Below, one piece after another: positions 1-11,200 of a stretch of 64,000 bases of DNA. The notes beneath the pieces are model-generated. The model did not search any database and had not been told where the DNA came from. It saw only the letters and a program-made list of their open reading frames with translations. This DNA comes from Strigops habroptila (taxonomy: Eukaryota; Chordata; Aves; Psittaciformes; Psittacidae), in assembly GCF_004027225.2 (NCBI RefSeq), contig NC_044301.2, positions 17,877,255 through 17,941,254 on the forward strand, given 5' to 3'. Every line of letters begins with the position of its first letter. The first letter of the stretch is position 1. Both the position numbers and the translations under genes were made by a program.

Positions 1-2366
1 AGGGACGGTACGGCCTGGCACAAGCAATCCAGGAGGTTCCTTGATTGTATGGAAGACAACTTCCTCTTTCAAGCAATAGAGGAGCCGACAAGGAGAGGTG
101 CCATGCTTGACCTCGTGCTCACCAACAGGGAGGGGCTGGTAGGGAATGTGATGCTCCAGGGAAGCCTTGGCTGTAGCGATCATGAGATCGTGGAGTTCGA
201 GATCCTCAGGACAGTGAAAAGAGCATGCAGCAAGCTCACTGCCCTGGACTTCAAGAGAGCAGACTTTGGCCTCTTCAGGAACCTGCTCAGTAAGGTCCCA
301 TGGGATAAAACATTAGAGGGCGGGGGGGACCCAAGACTGCTGGTTGATATTCAAGGATCACCTGCTCCAAGCTCAGGAGCGTTGCATCCCAACTAGAAGG
401 AAATGTGGCAGGAGGGCCAGGAGACCTCCATGGGTGGATAGGGAGCTGCTGAGGAAACTTAGAGGGGAAAAAAGAAGCTTATAGAAGGTGGAAGCGAGGA
501 CAGGTGGCCTGGGAAGAATACAGGAACATTGTCCGGGAAGCTAGGGACCAGGTCAGGAAAGCTAAGGCCCAGTTAGAATTAAATCTGGCCAGGGATGTGA
601 AAGATAACAGGAAGGGCTTCTATAGGTACACAGCAAATAAAAGACAGACGAGGGACGACGCGGGCCCTCTCCGGAAGCTGTCGGGAGAACTGGCTACCCT
701 GGATTTGGAGAAGGCTGAGGTTCTCAATGACTTCTTTGCCTCAGTCTTCACCGGCAAATGCTCTGACCACACCGCCCAAGTCTTGGAAGGCAGATGCAGG
801 GACTGTGAGAATGAAGACCTTAGGCCCACTGTAGGAGAGGATCAGGTTCGAGACCATCTCAGGAACCGGAAGGGGCACAAGTCCATGAGACCTGATGAAA
901 TCCATCCGCGGGTCCTGAAGGAGCTGGCGAATGAAGTTGCTAAGCCACTGTCCATCATATTTGAAAAATCATGGCAGTCAGGTGAAGTTCCTGACAACTG
1001 GAAAAAGGGAAATATAACCCCCATTTTCAAGAAGGGGAAAATGGAAGACCCAGGGAACTACAGACCAGTCAGTCTCACCTCTGTGCCTGGCAAAATCTTG
1101 GAGCAGATTCTCCTGGAAAGCATGCTAAGGCACATGAAAAACAACGAGGTGGTTGGTGACAGCCAACATGGCTTCACTAAGGGCAAATCCTGCCTGACCA
1201 ATTTGGTGGCCTTCGATGATGGGGCTACAGAACTGATGGACAGGGGCAGAGCAGTTGATGTCATCTACCCGGACTTGTGCAAAGCGTTCGACACTGTCCC
1301 GCACAACATGCTTGACTCTAAACTGGAGAGACATCAATTTGATGGATGGACCACTCGGTGGATAAAGAACTGGCTGGATGGCCGCACGCAAAGAGTTGTG
1401 GTCAACAGCTCAATGTCACATTGGAGACCAGTAACGAGCAGTGTCCCTCAGGGGTTGGTGTTGGGACTGATCCTGTTCAACATCTTTGTCGGCGATATGG
1501 ACAGTGGGATTGATGTGCCCTCAGCAACTTTGCCAATGACACCAAGCTGTGTGGTTCGGTTGATACGCTGGAGGGAAGGGATGCCATCCAGAGGGACCTT
1601 GACACGCTTGTGAGGTGGGCCGATGCCAACCTCATGAAGTTCAACCAAGCCAAGTGCAAGGTCTTACACCTGGGTCGGGGCAATCCCGGGCACAGCTACA
1701 GGTTGGGCAGAGAGGAGATTGAGAGCAGCCCTGCCGAGAAGGACTTGGGGGTGTTGGCTGATGAGAAACTGAACATGAGCCAGCTTCAGTGTGCGCTCAC
1801 AGCCCAGAAAGCCAACTGTCAGGAGGTGATCCCGCCCCTCTACTCTGCTCTCGTGAGACCCCACTTGGAGTACTGTGTACAGTTCTGGTGTCCTCAACGT
1901 AAGAAGGACATGGAGCAAGTCCAGAGGAGGGCCACGAGAACGGTAAGGGGGCTGGAGCACCTCCCGTATGAAGACAGGCTGAGAAAGTTGGGGCTGTTCA
2001 GCCTGGAGAAGAGAAGGCTGTGTGGAGTCCTCAGAGCAGCCTGCCAATATCTGAAGGAGGCCTACAAGGATGCTGGAGAGGGACTCTTCATCCGGGACAA
2101 GGGGCGATAGGTTTAAACAAACAGGGGAAGTTCATGTTAGATATAAGGAAGAAGTTCTTCCCTGTGAGGGTGGTGAGGCCCTGGAACAGGCTGTCCAAGG
2201 AAGTTGTGAATGCTCCATCCCTGGCAGTGTTCAAGGCCAGGTTGGATGGAGTCTTGGGCAACATGGTCTAGTGTGAGGCGTCCCTGCCCATGTCAGGGGG
2301 GTTGGAACTAGATGATCTTAAGGTCCTTTCCAACCCTAACTATTCTATGATTCTATGATTCTATGA
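1..2366 (+). mobile_element. CR1 LINE, partial ORF2 (endonuclease end, RT) and 3' end
   Basis: A CR1 non-LTR retrotransposon enters at the window edge in the C-terminal part of the endonuclease (49-396), then runs through reverse transcriptase (about 500-1613) and the C-terminal region (1610-2271). It ends in tandem ATTCTATGAT units at 2340-2366, the classical CR1 tail. RT motifs are visible: the [13 protein letters not shown] box, [12 protein letters not shown] and the [11 protein letters not shown] block, where the usual D is in YPDLCKAFD. The reading frame is broken near 400-500 and at 1613, so it is a dead copy. It sits antisense inside the retroviral leader and is shared with the other repeat arm. 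Confidence 0.95.
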
Positions 2367-2514
2367 AATAAAATCAGGGTCTTACCGAGGTCCCAAGTCT
2401 GTCCGGGGATCTGTGGTTCCTTTCAGGGAAATTCCCCGACAACATCGTGAAGGTCCCAGAGACTCCCCGGATCCACGGGAAAGATGGCAGAAGGTCCCTG
2501 TTCAGGCGCCAAAT
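2367..2514 (-). mobile_element. Class I ERV leader with tRNA-Lys type primer binding site (copy)
   Basis: Minus-strand proviral leader directly after the LTR. The primer binding site at 2494-2511 reads TGGCGCCTGAACAGGGAC, one mismatch from the complement of the tRNA-Lys3 3' end. The leader is cut by the CR1 insertion, exactly as in the right arm. Confidence 0.85.
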
Positions 2515-3132
2515 TGTTACCATAAAAGTCAGTTGGAGAAACTCTCTAAGACTCAATGCGGAGTTTCAGAAAGCAGCATTCTTTATTGCAGCGCTGGGCG
2601 CACATGCGAACCGGTTTTCAAAGGTGAGCGCGCCCGTTACTTGCTGGCAGTGGCTACATATATATTTAGCATACTCATGCATCTTTGCAGCTTTTCCATG
2701 AAATGATTTGCATATTCATGAGATTTCCAGGAACTAATAATATCTGCATCCTAATTACACATGCGCTTTCCTGCTGAGTGGGGGTCTCTGGTGGTCACCG
2801 ATAGTCTTCCTCACTGTGTTTACAGAATGACCTCAGTGCTTGCGCACGCTCACAAGGTCCTAGTGCTGAGTTAGCAGTGGTATGTCCTTGCTTCTGTTCT
2901 GTTCCAGTCTAGCTCCACGTTGGGCGCCACCCTGCTATCCTGAAGGCTGGCATACTTGGTCTTATTTACTGTCTCCTTACTTGTTATCAGTCCCGTGATG
3001 TTCCTTCCCCCATCAGCCGGACATTCCTTTCTCTCTATGTGTTAGCAAGTTAGAACAGTTTGCTGTATTTTACTATGTTAGTTTAAAGCCACACACACTA
3101 TTGTTAGTTTAAACCTATGATTTAAGCCTACA
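2515..3132 (-). mobile_element. LTR of class I ERV, 618 bp, inverted-repeat copy
   Basis: Reverse-complement copy of the LTR at 39728-40345. It begins TGTAGGC and ends GTAACA in its own orientation, followed after 3 bp by the primer binding site. It contains an AATAAA polyadenylation signal. No second LTR lies on this side, so it is a duplicated 5' LTR and not an independent provirus. Confidence 0.9.
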
Positions 3133-4473
3133 GGCTTTCCAATTTTAGGAAACTTGGATTTGTGTTACCGACCAGAAAAGGCAGTTTAGTCCTTAAAACT
3201 TTCAGGCTGGGTTAGCAGGCACTTGACCATTCAGCTCCATCCCCTGGCATGGGCATGCTCCCCCATCTCAGATTTTATTTAAAGAAATTCCGCGTCTGGT
3301 CCTTATGTTGGATCAGATGACCTTGGATGTGATTTTTGGAAAAAAATGGTTGATGCTTCATTGGGCTCTGTCTAGGACATGAAAGCTGGTCCCAGGGAAT
3401 ACTCTGTGAGTCCTGGGCACCAGGACTTGCACTGGGTCACTGCAGCCACCATCTACGTTTGCAGCCTTGAGGCTGCTCTGCTATTTGAAGCACCATGAAG
3501 GCAGATCTGTAGGGAGCATAGAGAACCACTGTGAGAAGGAGAACCCAGAAATGGAAGGCTTGGTTCAGGGCTCCCAGAAACCGTAACATCCTCTGTTCAC
3601 CTTGGTAGATGGCCTGTTCTCAGTGTCATGCTCCGTGTCTGATCTTGTTACCAGGAACCGTTTCAGCAAAAGCATCAACTTTGTGTACTTTTTGCTGCTT
3701 AGCATCCACATCTCCATCTGTTGTTGCCCAAAATCCTCTCTTCTCATCCTGCCTTCTGGCATCACCTCTGCTGCAGAAGAATGCCACTGATGTAAACTGG
3801 CACCTCTCTTCTGACAGTTCCCAGATTGCTGGCCTGAATTACTGCCTATTTGAAGGCAGTAAGGTCTTGTCACTGTACTTTGGAGGGATGCTCTGCCACT
3901 TTTCTTAGCTACCTGGGCTGCAGAAGGCAGTTGCAAGGGATGCCCTTGGTGTGGGAGGGTCGTCAGAAGCAAGAGCAACTTACTTAGCTGTCTCCTCTCT
4001 GCCCTTCCCCTCAGCCTGGCTGGACGGGGGTGTTGCAGATGAGGTGTTATCCCTCTGTTAGTCAAAAATGGGGGGCTCTCAGGAAATCGTCACTGTCTGG
4101 CTCAAAATGGAGCAGTCCCCAGCTGCTCTAACTGGATATAGGGCACATCCCTCAGCTTCCCCTTTGCCTGAGAGCTATGGCAGGGAGCCGGCCTTGTATA
4201 AGAGATGTGGGTTATCACTGCTCTCTCAGGGGCTCCCAGGGCTTGTAGGGAAGCCCATCTTTTCGGTGGTGCCAGGATGATTTAAGCATGTGCAGTTAAT
4301 TGTTGGACCTGTCCTGCTGGTGGCTGCCAAGTTTCATTCAGATGCTTGCCCAGTGCTGTGACCTTGGTGACACCGTGACCAAAGTGTTGGCTCTGCCTTT
4401 GACCTTGCTGATGGCATGCGGTGAGCACTACAGATCTCCCACCCTGCCTCCCTAGAAGGGACCTCGGGGACTG
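3133..4473. other. Non-repetitive flank inside left repeat arm
   Basis: This 1.34-kb stretch is the genomic flank upstream of the 5' LTR, copied in both arms. It contains open frames of up to 166 codons (minus, 3565-4065), but I recognise no family, codon bias or splice structure in them. I regard it as non-coding. Confidence 0.55.
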
Positions 4474-4521
4474 CGAGCGGCTGTGTGGTTCTGAGTTATT
4501 GGCTGGGCTGAAACCACGACA
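4474..4521 (+). mobile_element. 3' terminal remnant of ERVL-like LTR
   Basis: The last 47 bp of the high-copy LTR family in this window, from GAGCGGCTG to AAACCACGACA. It begins exactly where homology between the inverted-repeat arms ends, so it marks the duplication breakpoint. Confidence 0.8.
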
Positions 4522-5150
4522 GGGGGGCAGAATAAAGCCTCCCTAACAGCAGAAGGGAAAGGTAGGGGTGGGGTGGGGTGTCTTCTGTCCCACTCAGCCC
4601 CCTGTAACCTGCTCAGACTCCTTCCTTCCACTCCTCTCCACCCCCCACCTCTGTCTCAGGCCTGCCTCACTTAGCCTGTCTCCCCAGCTGTGGCTGCCTT
4701 CCAGCTCCCCCCCCAAGGACTTGCTTCCCCTGGGCACTCTCTCTCTCTCTCCTCCTCACAGCTCCTCACTCCCTCCGACTCTCCTCACTACCTCCCATTC
4801 TCAGCTCCCCACAGCCTCCTCACTAACCCCCATGCCCCCTCCCCCCCGGCCTCTCCACAGCCACTCACATCCACATCTCCTACGCTCATTTCCTCCCCAG
4901 CCCCACATCCCCATTCCCCTCCCCCCCAGTGTTCACCTCACCACTCCTCATAACAGGCTGCCCCCAGTCCCCCAACACCACTTCTCCAAACAAACTCCCA
5001 CCCAGCCCCCTCAGTACCCCATACCCCTTTGCCCCCAGCCTCCTCAATACCCCTATCCCTACCCAGCTACCCCTAGCCGAGCCCCCATGAGCCTCATTCA
5101 TCCCACCCTCCACCTATCTCCCCGGGGTTTCCTCAGAACTCCAACACTGG
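4522..5150. repeat. Pyrimidine-rich low-complexity tract
   Basis: The plus strand is almost entirely C and T with scattered A, including (CT)n near 4737-4752 and many runs of six to eight C. The long open frame through it (4568-5248) is a by-product of the composition, with Pro, Ser, Leu and His throughout, and not a plausible gene. Confidence 0.75.
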
Positions 5151-5345
5151 CCCAGCCCCACCTGCAGCAGGCTGAGGCAAGGCTCAGCCCGACGCCCCAC
5201 CTGCGCCAGCATCGCGCCGCCGCCGCCGCTCCGGAAGGCCTCCCATGACGCCCTGCCTGTTCCAGGTGAGCCGCCCAGCGCACCTTGTCCCGCTGCGGCG
5301 GTTGCTGCCCCTGGCTCCGCCGTCCCTGGGAGCAGCGAGACATGG
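5150..5345 (-). promoter_or_regulatory. GC-rich stretch, possible 5' end of a neighbouring gene
   Basis: CpG- and CGG-rich island-like sequence. On the minus strand a start codon lies in a (CGG)n context at 5205-5217 and reads MLAQVGRR before GT-containing donor-like sites. In mammals the gene next to ATOSB in this direction is STOML2, whose protein also starts Met-Leu-Ala. That resemblance is only a few residues long and no further exon is present, so the call stays a hypothesis. It could equally be a promoter for an unannotated transcript. Confidence 0.25.
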
Positions 5346-5372
5346 GGGCCGGGCTCGGTTTCTGAATGGGTG

Positions 5373-5378
5373 TTTATT
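5373..5378 (-). terminator. Polyadenylation signal AATAAA, candidate ATOSB 3' end
   Basis: The plus strand reads TTTATT, i.e. AATAAA on the minus strand. I noticed no other canonical minus-strand signal between here and the ATOSB stop codon at 8059, so a long 3' UTR ending here is possible. Confidence 0.4.
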
Positions 5379-6354
5379 AAATTAAAACAAACACGAAAAG
5401 TACTGGTACAGCTTCACCGGGCAGCTGCCAGCCGCCACGGCGAGTGGGACCTGGGACCGTGGGGCGAGGGGGAACCCCAGTGTCCTGGGGGAATGGGACG
5501 CCGGGGGCGAGGGGGGACCCCGGGGCCCTGGTGTCATGGGACAAGAAGTACCCCAGGACCCGGTGCCGTGGGGGGAGCAGGCCGCCACTCTGGGGAAGGG
5601 GATGGTGAGTGGGACCCCGCCTGCCCCCCCCAGCCCAGCAAGGCCAGAGCCTCTCAGCCTCCTCATGGCTTGCCCCCCCAAGCATAGCAGAGGCCTGGCC
5701 TGTCCTATCCCCATACCCCAGCTCTGCCAGCAAGTGAGCAACATGAATACAGGGTGGGCTTTGGTTACAATGATGGCTTTCCCAGGGAGCCCCCGGTCCT
5801 AGGGTCATGCCCACCCCAACGAGGTTGCAGCCTGGCAGTCCTCCCTGCATGAGCATAGCAGAGACCCCAGGTCATGGGGATTACACAGATGGGGTACATG
5901 CAAGATCATTTTGCCTTTGTCCCCTGCCCCTCTCACCTCTGACCCACCTGGCACTCCCTCAGCTGCAGCAGGGATGGGCACTGCTCCAGCTCACCCCCAA
6001 ACACCCTCCTGAAGGTCCAGCCCAACTTCCATTTGATGCCCTCTGCCGCTTCCCCTCTTCCCAGGGACTATCCTCCAGCACCTGATCATGCTGCCAGCAG
6101 ACCCCTGCCCAAAGCCATCTCCTAGAGGGGATTCACCCCACACATGTGCAGATGGTACAAGGCCCTGATTTTTTTGCAATCTCTACCTTCTTTCAGATCC
6201 ACAGCACACATGGGCTCTGGAGGCTCCTGCCAGGAGGGCTGTCCCCATGCTCCTGCAGAGAGCCCAGGTCCCCATCCATGGCACGGCTGCATCTCTTAGC
6301 TCCAGGAGCAACGGCAACAGCCAGTTCCCCGCCAGCCACAGATTTCTTGGGGTC

Positions 6355-7325
6355 TGGCTTGTGAGAGAAACAGTGTTGTTTTCGCATATCGAGAATGGGG
6401 CTTTGCAATATTAAGGCTTTGCAATATTGGGGCTGGGGCTAAGTTACTAAGGGAACGAAACAAGGCAGCAAGCTTCTCTAGAGAAATTGCCTGGATGGCA
6501 AATGGGTACTTCAACGTCTCTCAGTACAGAATCTCCAATTACTAATACTTTACATGCTTTTTCTGGTGGCACTGGTTTATAATGGTGGGTGGGTGGTTGG
6601 ATCAACTTTGCATGGTCAGCTTTTTCTGGATCCTGTCTGTTACCCATGTGAGAGAAACAGTGTTGTTTTCGCATAATTGGGGATGGGGCTTTGCAATATT
6701 AAGGCTTTACAATATTAGAGCTTTAAGATCAATATTAAGGCTTTGCAATATTAAGATTTGTCAATACTGGGGCTGGGGCTAAGTTACTAAGGGAATGAAA
6801 CAAAGGGTTGAGATACTATAACTTAGAAAGACACACTCTGTGGTTAAAGACAATGTGATCTTTGGACAAAAGATATACACTCTGTGGTTAAAAAGAATGC
6901 TATCTTTGTACAACTTATGAAACTAAGCCGGTGCAAACTGGTTCTGTAGTTAAACAGTAAGTTGGGGTACCACACGTCTGCCAGAGAGTTATGAAATCGA
7001 TCCATAAAAGGAGATAAATAAATAAGAGGAAGGGGCGTACGAAATCGAGTAAGGGGAGATGTAACCAGAGGCGGGACAGTTGGCATGTAGATTATATGCA
7101 CTGAATAGGCTGTAAACTTTGGAGTACCCAACCAATGGGGAAACAAGGGAGGGAACGTGCAGGCGAGATAGGAAATATAAATCATAGTCCTGCTTTTGCT
7201 GTGTGTGCCTACTTGCCAGGACACTCGTTTGTACAAAAACGTTAATAAATAGCTGCTTCACTGCTGTGTCTACCCTGAGCTTTTACAAGAAAAGTTTTTA
7301 TCTAGAGACCGTTTCTCACATGGCT
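6355..7325 (+). mobile_element. LTR element (961 bp) with 5-bp TSD TGGCT
   Basis: The element spans 6360-7320, beginning TGTGAGAGAAAC and ending GTTTCTCACA, so its ends are inverted repeats. It is flanked by TGGCT at 6355-6359 and 7321-7325. The LTR start occurs twice, at 6360 and 6647, separated by about 185 bp of different sequence, so this is a shortened LTR piece, an internal remnant and a full LTR of about 674 bp. The full LTR has a TATAAAT-like box near 7172 and AATAAA at 7244-7249. Confidence 0.85.
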
Positions 7326-8058
7326 TGCCCTAAAGGGATAGGAGGGCAAGTCCAGGCCTCCCCAAGCTGTCTGAAGTGGGACTGGCCCCACAGAGCTGGT
7401 GCCCGGCCTGTCTCAGCCTCTCCCGGGGTTTTTAACACAGCCCCAGCATGGGAGCTGCACCCTGGCCAAGAGGTGGGCCACCTTGTCCTTCCACAGCCCA
7501 AGGTATCCTCATCCCTGGTCACCCTCACAGCCCTGCTGCAACCTGGACAGCCCCACACTGCTGAGAACAGCCTCCCTGCTGCCAGGGGCCTCATCCAGCA
7601 CTGAGAGGGTGGAGGGAAGAACACAGCACTTCTGATGCTCCACACAAGCTTCCTCTGTGCTCCCAGCAACAATAAATACTAACGAATACAAATTCTTCCA
7701 CATGTTCTGCTCCCAACCCCAGGACCAGTGTGGGCAGCCTCACACAGAGCCCCCAGCCCAACTTAACTCCCCCCTGGCTTGAGCCACAACTCTGAGCTGG
7801 GAGCAGTGCTGGCAGAAGGCTTGGCCATATCCCTGGAGCGCTGGGGCTGCTCCCAAGCCTCTGCCTCTCCTGGTGAAGCCCCCTCAGTGATCTCGGCCCT
7901 GCCACAGGGCACAGGCATGGCATCTGTGCTGCTCAGGAGGATGGGGGCACACAGGGAGGATGATACTTCAAGGTGGTGCTTGCTCACTGCCCCTTTACTC
8001 ATCTCTCCCTGAGGTACTGAGTTGGAGGCTCCCCGGTGGCCCTGGGGGATGGAGAAGT

Positions 8059-8212
8059 TCAGGCTCGGGGTGAGTAGCAGGGGTTCCTTGGCATCTCTGT
8101 AAAGGATTTCAGTTCATAGGGGATCCCCGAGTCTACTTCGATCGACTTGCGGGAGAAAAGCAGCCGGATGTCATCGTGAAGGTAGGTCTTCCCCGATTTG
8201 GAACTGTAAAAC
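8059..8212 (-). CDS. ATOSB: ATOSB coding exon 7 (154 nt) with stop
   Basis: Acceptor CCACTCAG. It encodes FYSSKSGKTYLHDDIRLLF and the C-terminus ending NPCYSPRA, with TGA at 8059-8061. Confidence 0.93.
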
Positions 8213-11200
8213 CTGAGTGGAGACAAGAGCAGGGCAGAGGGACCTCAGGCTCCCAGGCAAGAGCAGGACAGCCTTGACAGTGGCACGACCCCCTCACCTA
8301 CTTTGGGCCATAGTCAAGGTGGCCATACTGTTTGCCCTCAGGCAGGGCAGCAGCTCCGACCTCCCTGAAAAAGCAGCCAGTCCTTGCTCCTCCCCACAGC
8401 AAGTGGGTCAGGCTGCCATCCTCCCACTCTGGCAAGAGGGCCTGCAGGTTTGGGGGAGGCAGGGACACATGTGCAAGGAGCTCAGGGGTGACCCTGGGGC
8501 AGGTGTCCATCCTACCTGGCATGCCCTACCTTAGGTGCACCAGGTAGCAGAGGACCCTGCAGGGTGGGCCAGTGCCTGGTAGGTTGCTGGGGCCCACAGT
8601 GGCCCTTTCCTCTTCCCCCACAGGCACCAGGAAGATGCGATGGTGTAGGAAGGTCATGTGGTTGGCTGGCATATCCTGGAAGTCGTACGTCACCAAAAAC
8701 ATCTTCACCACAGTCTTGTTGAGGTTAAATAAGGTCTGGGGGTAGAGGGGTAGGGGGTAAGACCAGGAAGGGAATAGGAATGGATCCATAGGGCATTCAT
8801 CTGGGGCAGCACCAGTGGGTCCAAGGGCCCAGAAAGCCCCACATCAGCCCCAGAGGGCTTAGCCTGAGGCCCACAGGTCAGTCCTTTCCATGCACCTCCA
8901 TTCCTGTGCTCCCATCCCCATTGCGTGTACATACTCTCCTGCCAAGACCCTTGTCTCTCCCCACCAACCCCTTCGTTCCCTGCATCTCCCATCACCTTGT
9001 GTTCCTGCCAGCACCCCGGGGACCCTGTGCTCCCCTCTGCTGTGCTTTCTCGGCAGCCATGTACTCCCTCTGCACAGAGCTTTCTGGCTGCTGCCCCTGT
9101 CAAACAACGTGATGGAGCGTATCCACCTTGGGGAGCAACTGGAGCCCACCTGGCCCCCTCTCCATGGAGCTGCCAGAGGCCAGAGGACAACTCACCACTT
9201 GGATGGTTCCAGCTTTGGGGACACTGTAACCCTTCTTTCCCAAGGCCTCCAAGTCAATCACTCCCTGGGGCAAAAGAAAGCACATGAGAGAGGGAGAAAG
9301 CCCATGGAGAGCCCAGCTGGGACCTAGCATGGGGCCACAAGCCCCTCTTGCCAGGAACGCCTGGCACAAAGCAGCAAGACAATGCCCAGCTCAGTCCCTC
9401 TCTAGACAGAAGGATGAGCAAGTAGCAACACAGAGGTGATGGCAAAGCAGCAGCCATGAGATGGTTGGGTAGCAGCCTGCCTGTTTATACACCTGCAAGG
9501 GTTCCTGCTTCTTTCCCTCTTTGCTTTACAAGTTAAATATTGCTCCCGGCATAGCTAGCGGTCTCCTCAGGTAGGTGGTTGCTCCAGTCACATTCTCCAG
9601 AGAGGGGAGAGAGGCAGCCCCGGAGGATGTGTGGTGCCCAGGTACAGCCCCCACTCACCTCCCCCACAGGCCCAGCCCTCCCTCATCTGCATACCAGGAA
9701 AGGCGAGGGCACGCTGTGTTCGGAGATGTCGAAGTAGGTGACATCAACAGGCAGAGTGGCGTGCTGGGGGCAGTAGGAGCCGCTGGCACCAATCTCTGCC
9801 ATGAACCCCTCGATCTTCCCCGACGGCACAAAGCGTCCTTTCAGGATGGACTCCTGAGAGAGGAGGGAAGTGTTAAGGACCTTCAAACACCAGTCCTGCC
9901 CCTTGCCTCTAAGCTGCAGGTGAGATCACCCCCATCTCCACCACAGCCATGTCTGCTTGCCCTTGCATGCCTCCCGGCTCTCTGGAGGCTGCCTGTGAGT
10001 CGCTCCAGCTGCTCGCTCCAAGACAGACCCATCCTGAATCAGTGGGCTGAAACCAGCCATCTAACACAGAGAAGCAGTGGGATTGCCTCAGCTCAGCCAC
10101 TCAGCTCCATGGTGGCCATCTCAGCAGGGTCTGGGGTCCTAGCATGTCACCCAAAGATCTGCTGGCTGAGCCATTCCGCTGGTGGATGGTGGCTGCGTGA
10201 ACAGCCACTTAATGCCAGGCCCATGGGGACAATTACCCTGGCCCCACACCGGGGCTCCCATCAGGCTCAGCCTCTCACCAGCCCAGCTTGGAGCCTGCGG
10301 GACCCACCTCCCTCCCTAACAGGTGGGTGCCATTACCTCAAAGTTGCCCAGCAGAGCATGGCTGATGGTGGTGGCCCAGGGCACTGTGGAGGACCTGGTA
10401 CTCCTCCGGAGACTGCTCCAGAGATGTCACCTTTGAAAGAGGAGAGAAGATCGGTGTCAAACCAGAGAGCATGCAGCCTTGGGCTGCCCATGTCCCTGGG
10501 GGTGCGGATCCCTCTTCAGGTCCCTCCATCCTTTTCTTTGGTGGAGGTTGAACCCATGTTCCTACCCCCCAGGGGCAGAAGAAACCTCCCTCTGCCCCAC
10601 AGCTTGGGGTCTTGTGGAGGAGAGATGCCTGGGGCAGGGAAGGGAAGAGGATTTGTCCCAACCCAACCCTCCCATGGGGATGCAGGGTGCTGAGGTGGCT
10701 AGGCACCCCAGGCCCCTATGGCTGGCCCTCAGGGCTGCCGAGACACTCACGATTTGAGGCTCAGTCTGCTCTTCAGCCTCTTCCCAACCACAGTGCAATC
10801 TGCAGAGCTCTGGAGGGGGCATGAAATCAAGAACTGTGTTAGGGCAGCAACTGGGGACTGTGCACCCCCAGAATGTGCCATCACCCCTTGCCCTGCCCCA
10901 CAGCCCCATGAGGGTCCCAGCATATATTGGACAGGCTGTCAGTGGCCTCTGCAGGGGCATTCAGCAGGGCAGCACGAGGGCTGGGGTGGGGACGTGGGGC
11001 TGACAAAATCAAGACCTGGCTGCAAGGGCAGATCTTTACACTCCCAAAGTGGCTCTGCTGGGGAAGGGGGTGTTGGTACCCAGCCTGAGGGTACAGTGTG
11101 CAGCTCCCACCCTGCAAAGCAGGTCTCAGGGGCAGCCCCTGTGAACAAGACACCCCCAGACAGAGCCATGCACCAACACCCCCTTGCACCTCTCAGGGAA

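Larger units (their letters stand above)
1..4473 (+). repeat. Left arm of a 4.47-kb inverted repeat
   Basis: This segment is the reverse complement of 38387-42859. Every position p pairs with 42860-p with no indel, and by hand I found only three substitutions (1456, 1516 and 2632). The arm carries part of a CR1, a proviral leader with primer binding site, a complete LTR and 1.34 kb of non-repetitive flank. Homology stops abruptly at 4473, where an LTR remnant of another family begins. The outer end is cut by the window, so the arm may be longer. The right copy continues into a whole provirus, so the left copy is probably the derived one. Confidence 0.96.
5346..8058 (-). other. Presumed ATOSB 3' UTR or downstream region
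   Basis: I see no recognisable coding exon between the ATOSB stop codon and the candidate polyadenylation signal. The stretch is interrupted by the LTR element at 6360-7320. Open frames here are short and lack family resemblance. Confidence 0.45.

Noticed and set aside
2515-3132. Left-arm LTR as an independent second provirus
   Set aside because: It shares the same flank and the same CR1 insertion point as the right-arm LTR, so it is a copy made by duplication.
3565-4065. 166-codon frame present in both inverted arms
   Set aside because: Its identity in both arms reflects the recent duplication and not selection. No recognised motif, and overlapping frames on the other strand are equally long.
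4568-5248. 226-codon Pro/Ser/Leu frame
   Set aside because: Lies in a pyrimidine-rich low-complexity tract in which stop codons are rare by composition.
5377-5856. 159-codon minus-strand frame before the polyadenylation signal
   Set aside because: No resemblance to known proteins; more likely part of the 3' UTR of ATOSB.
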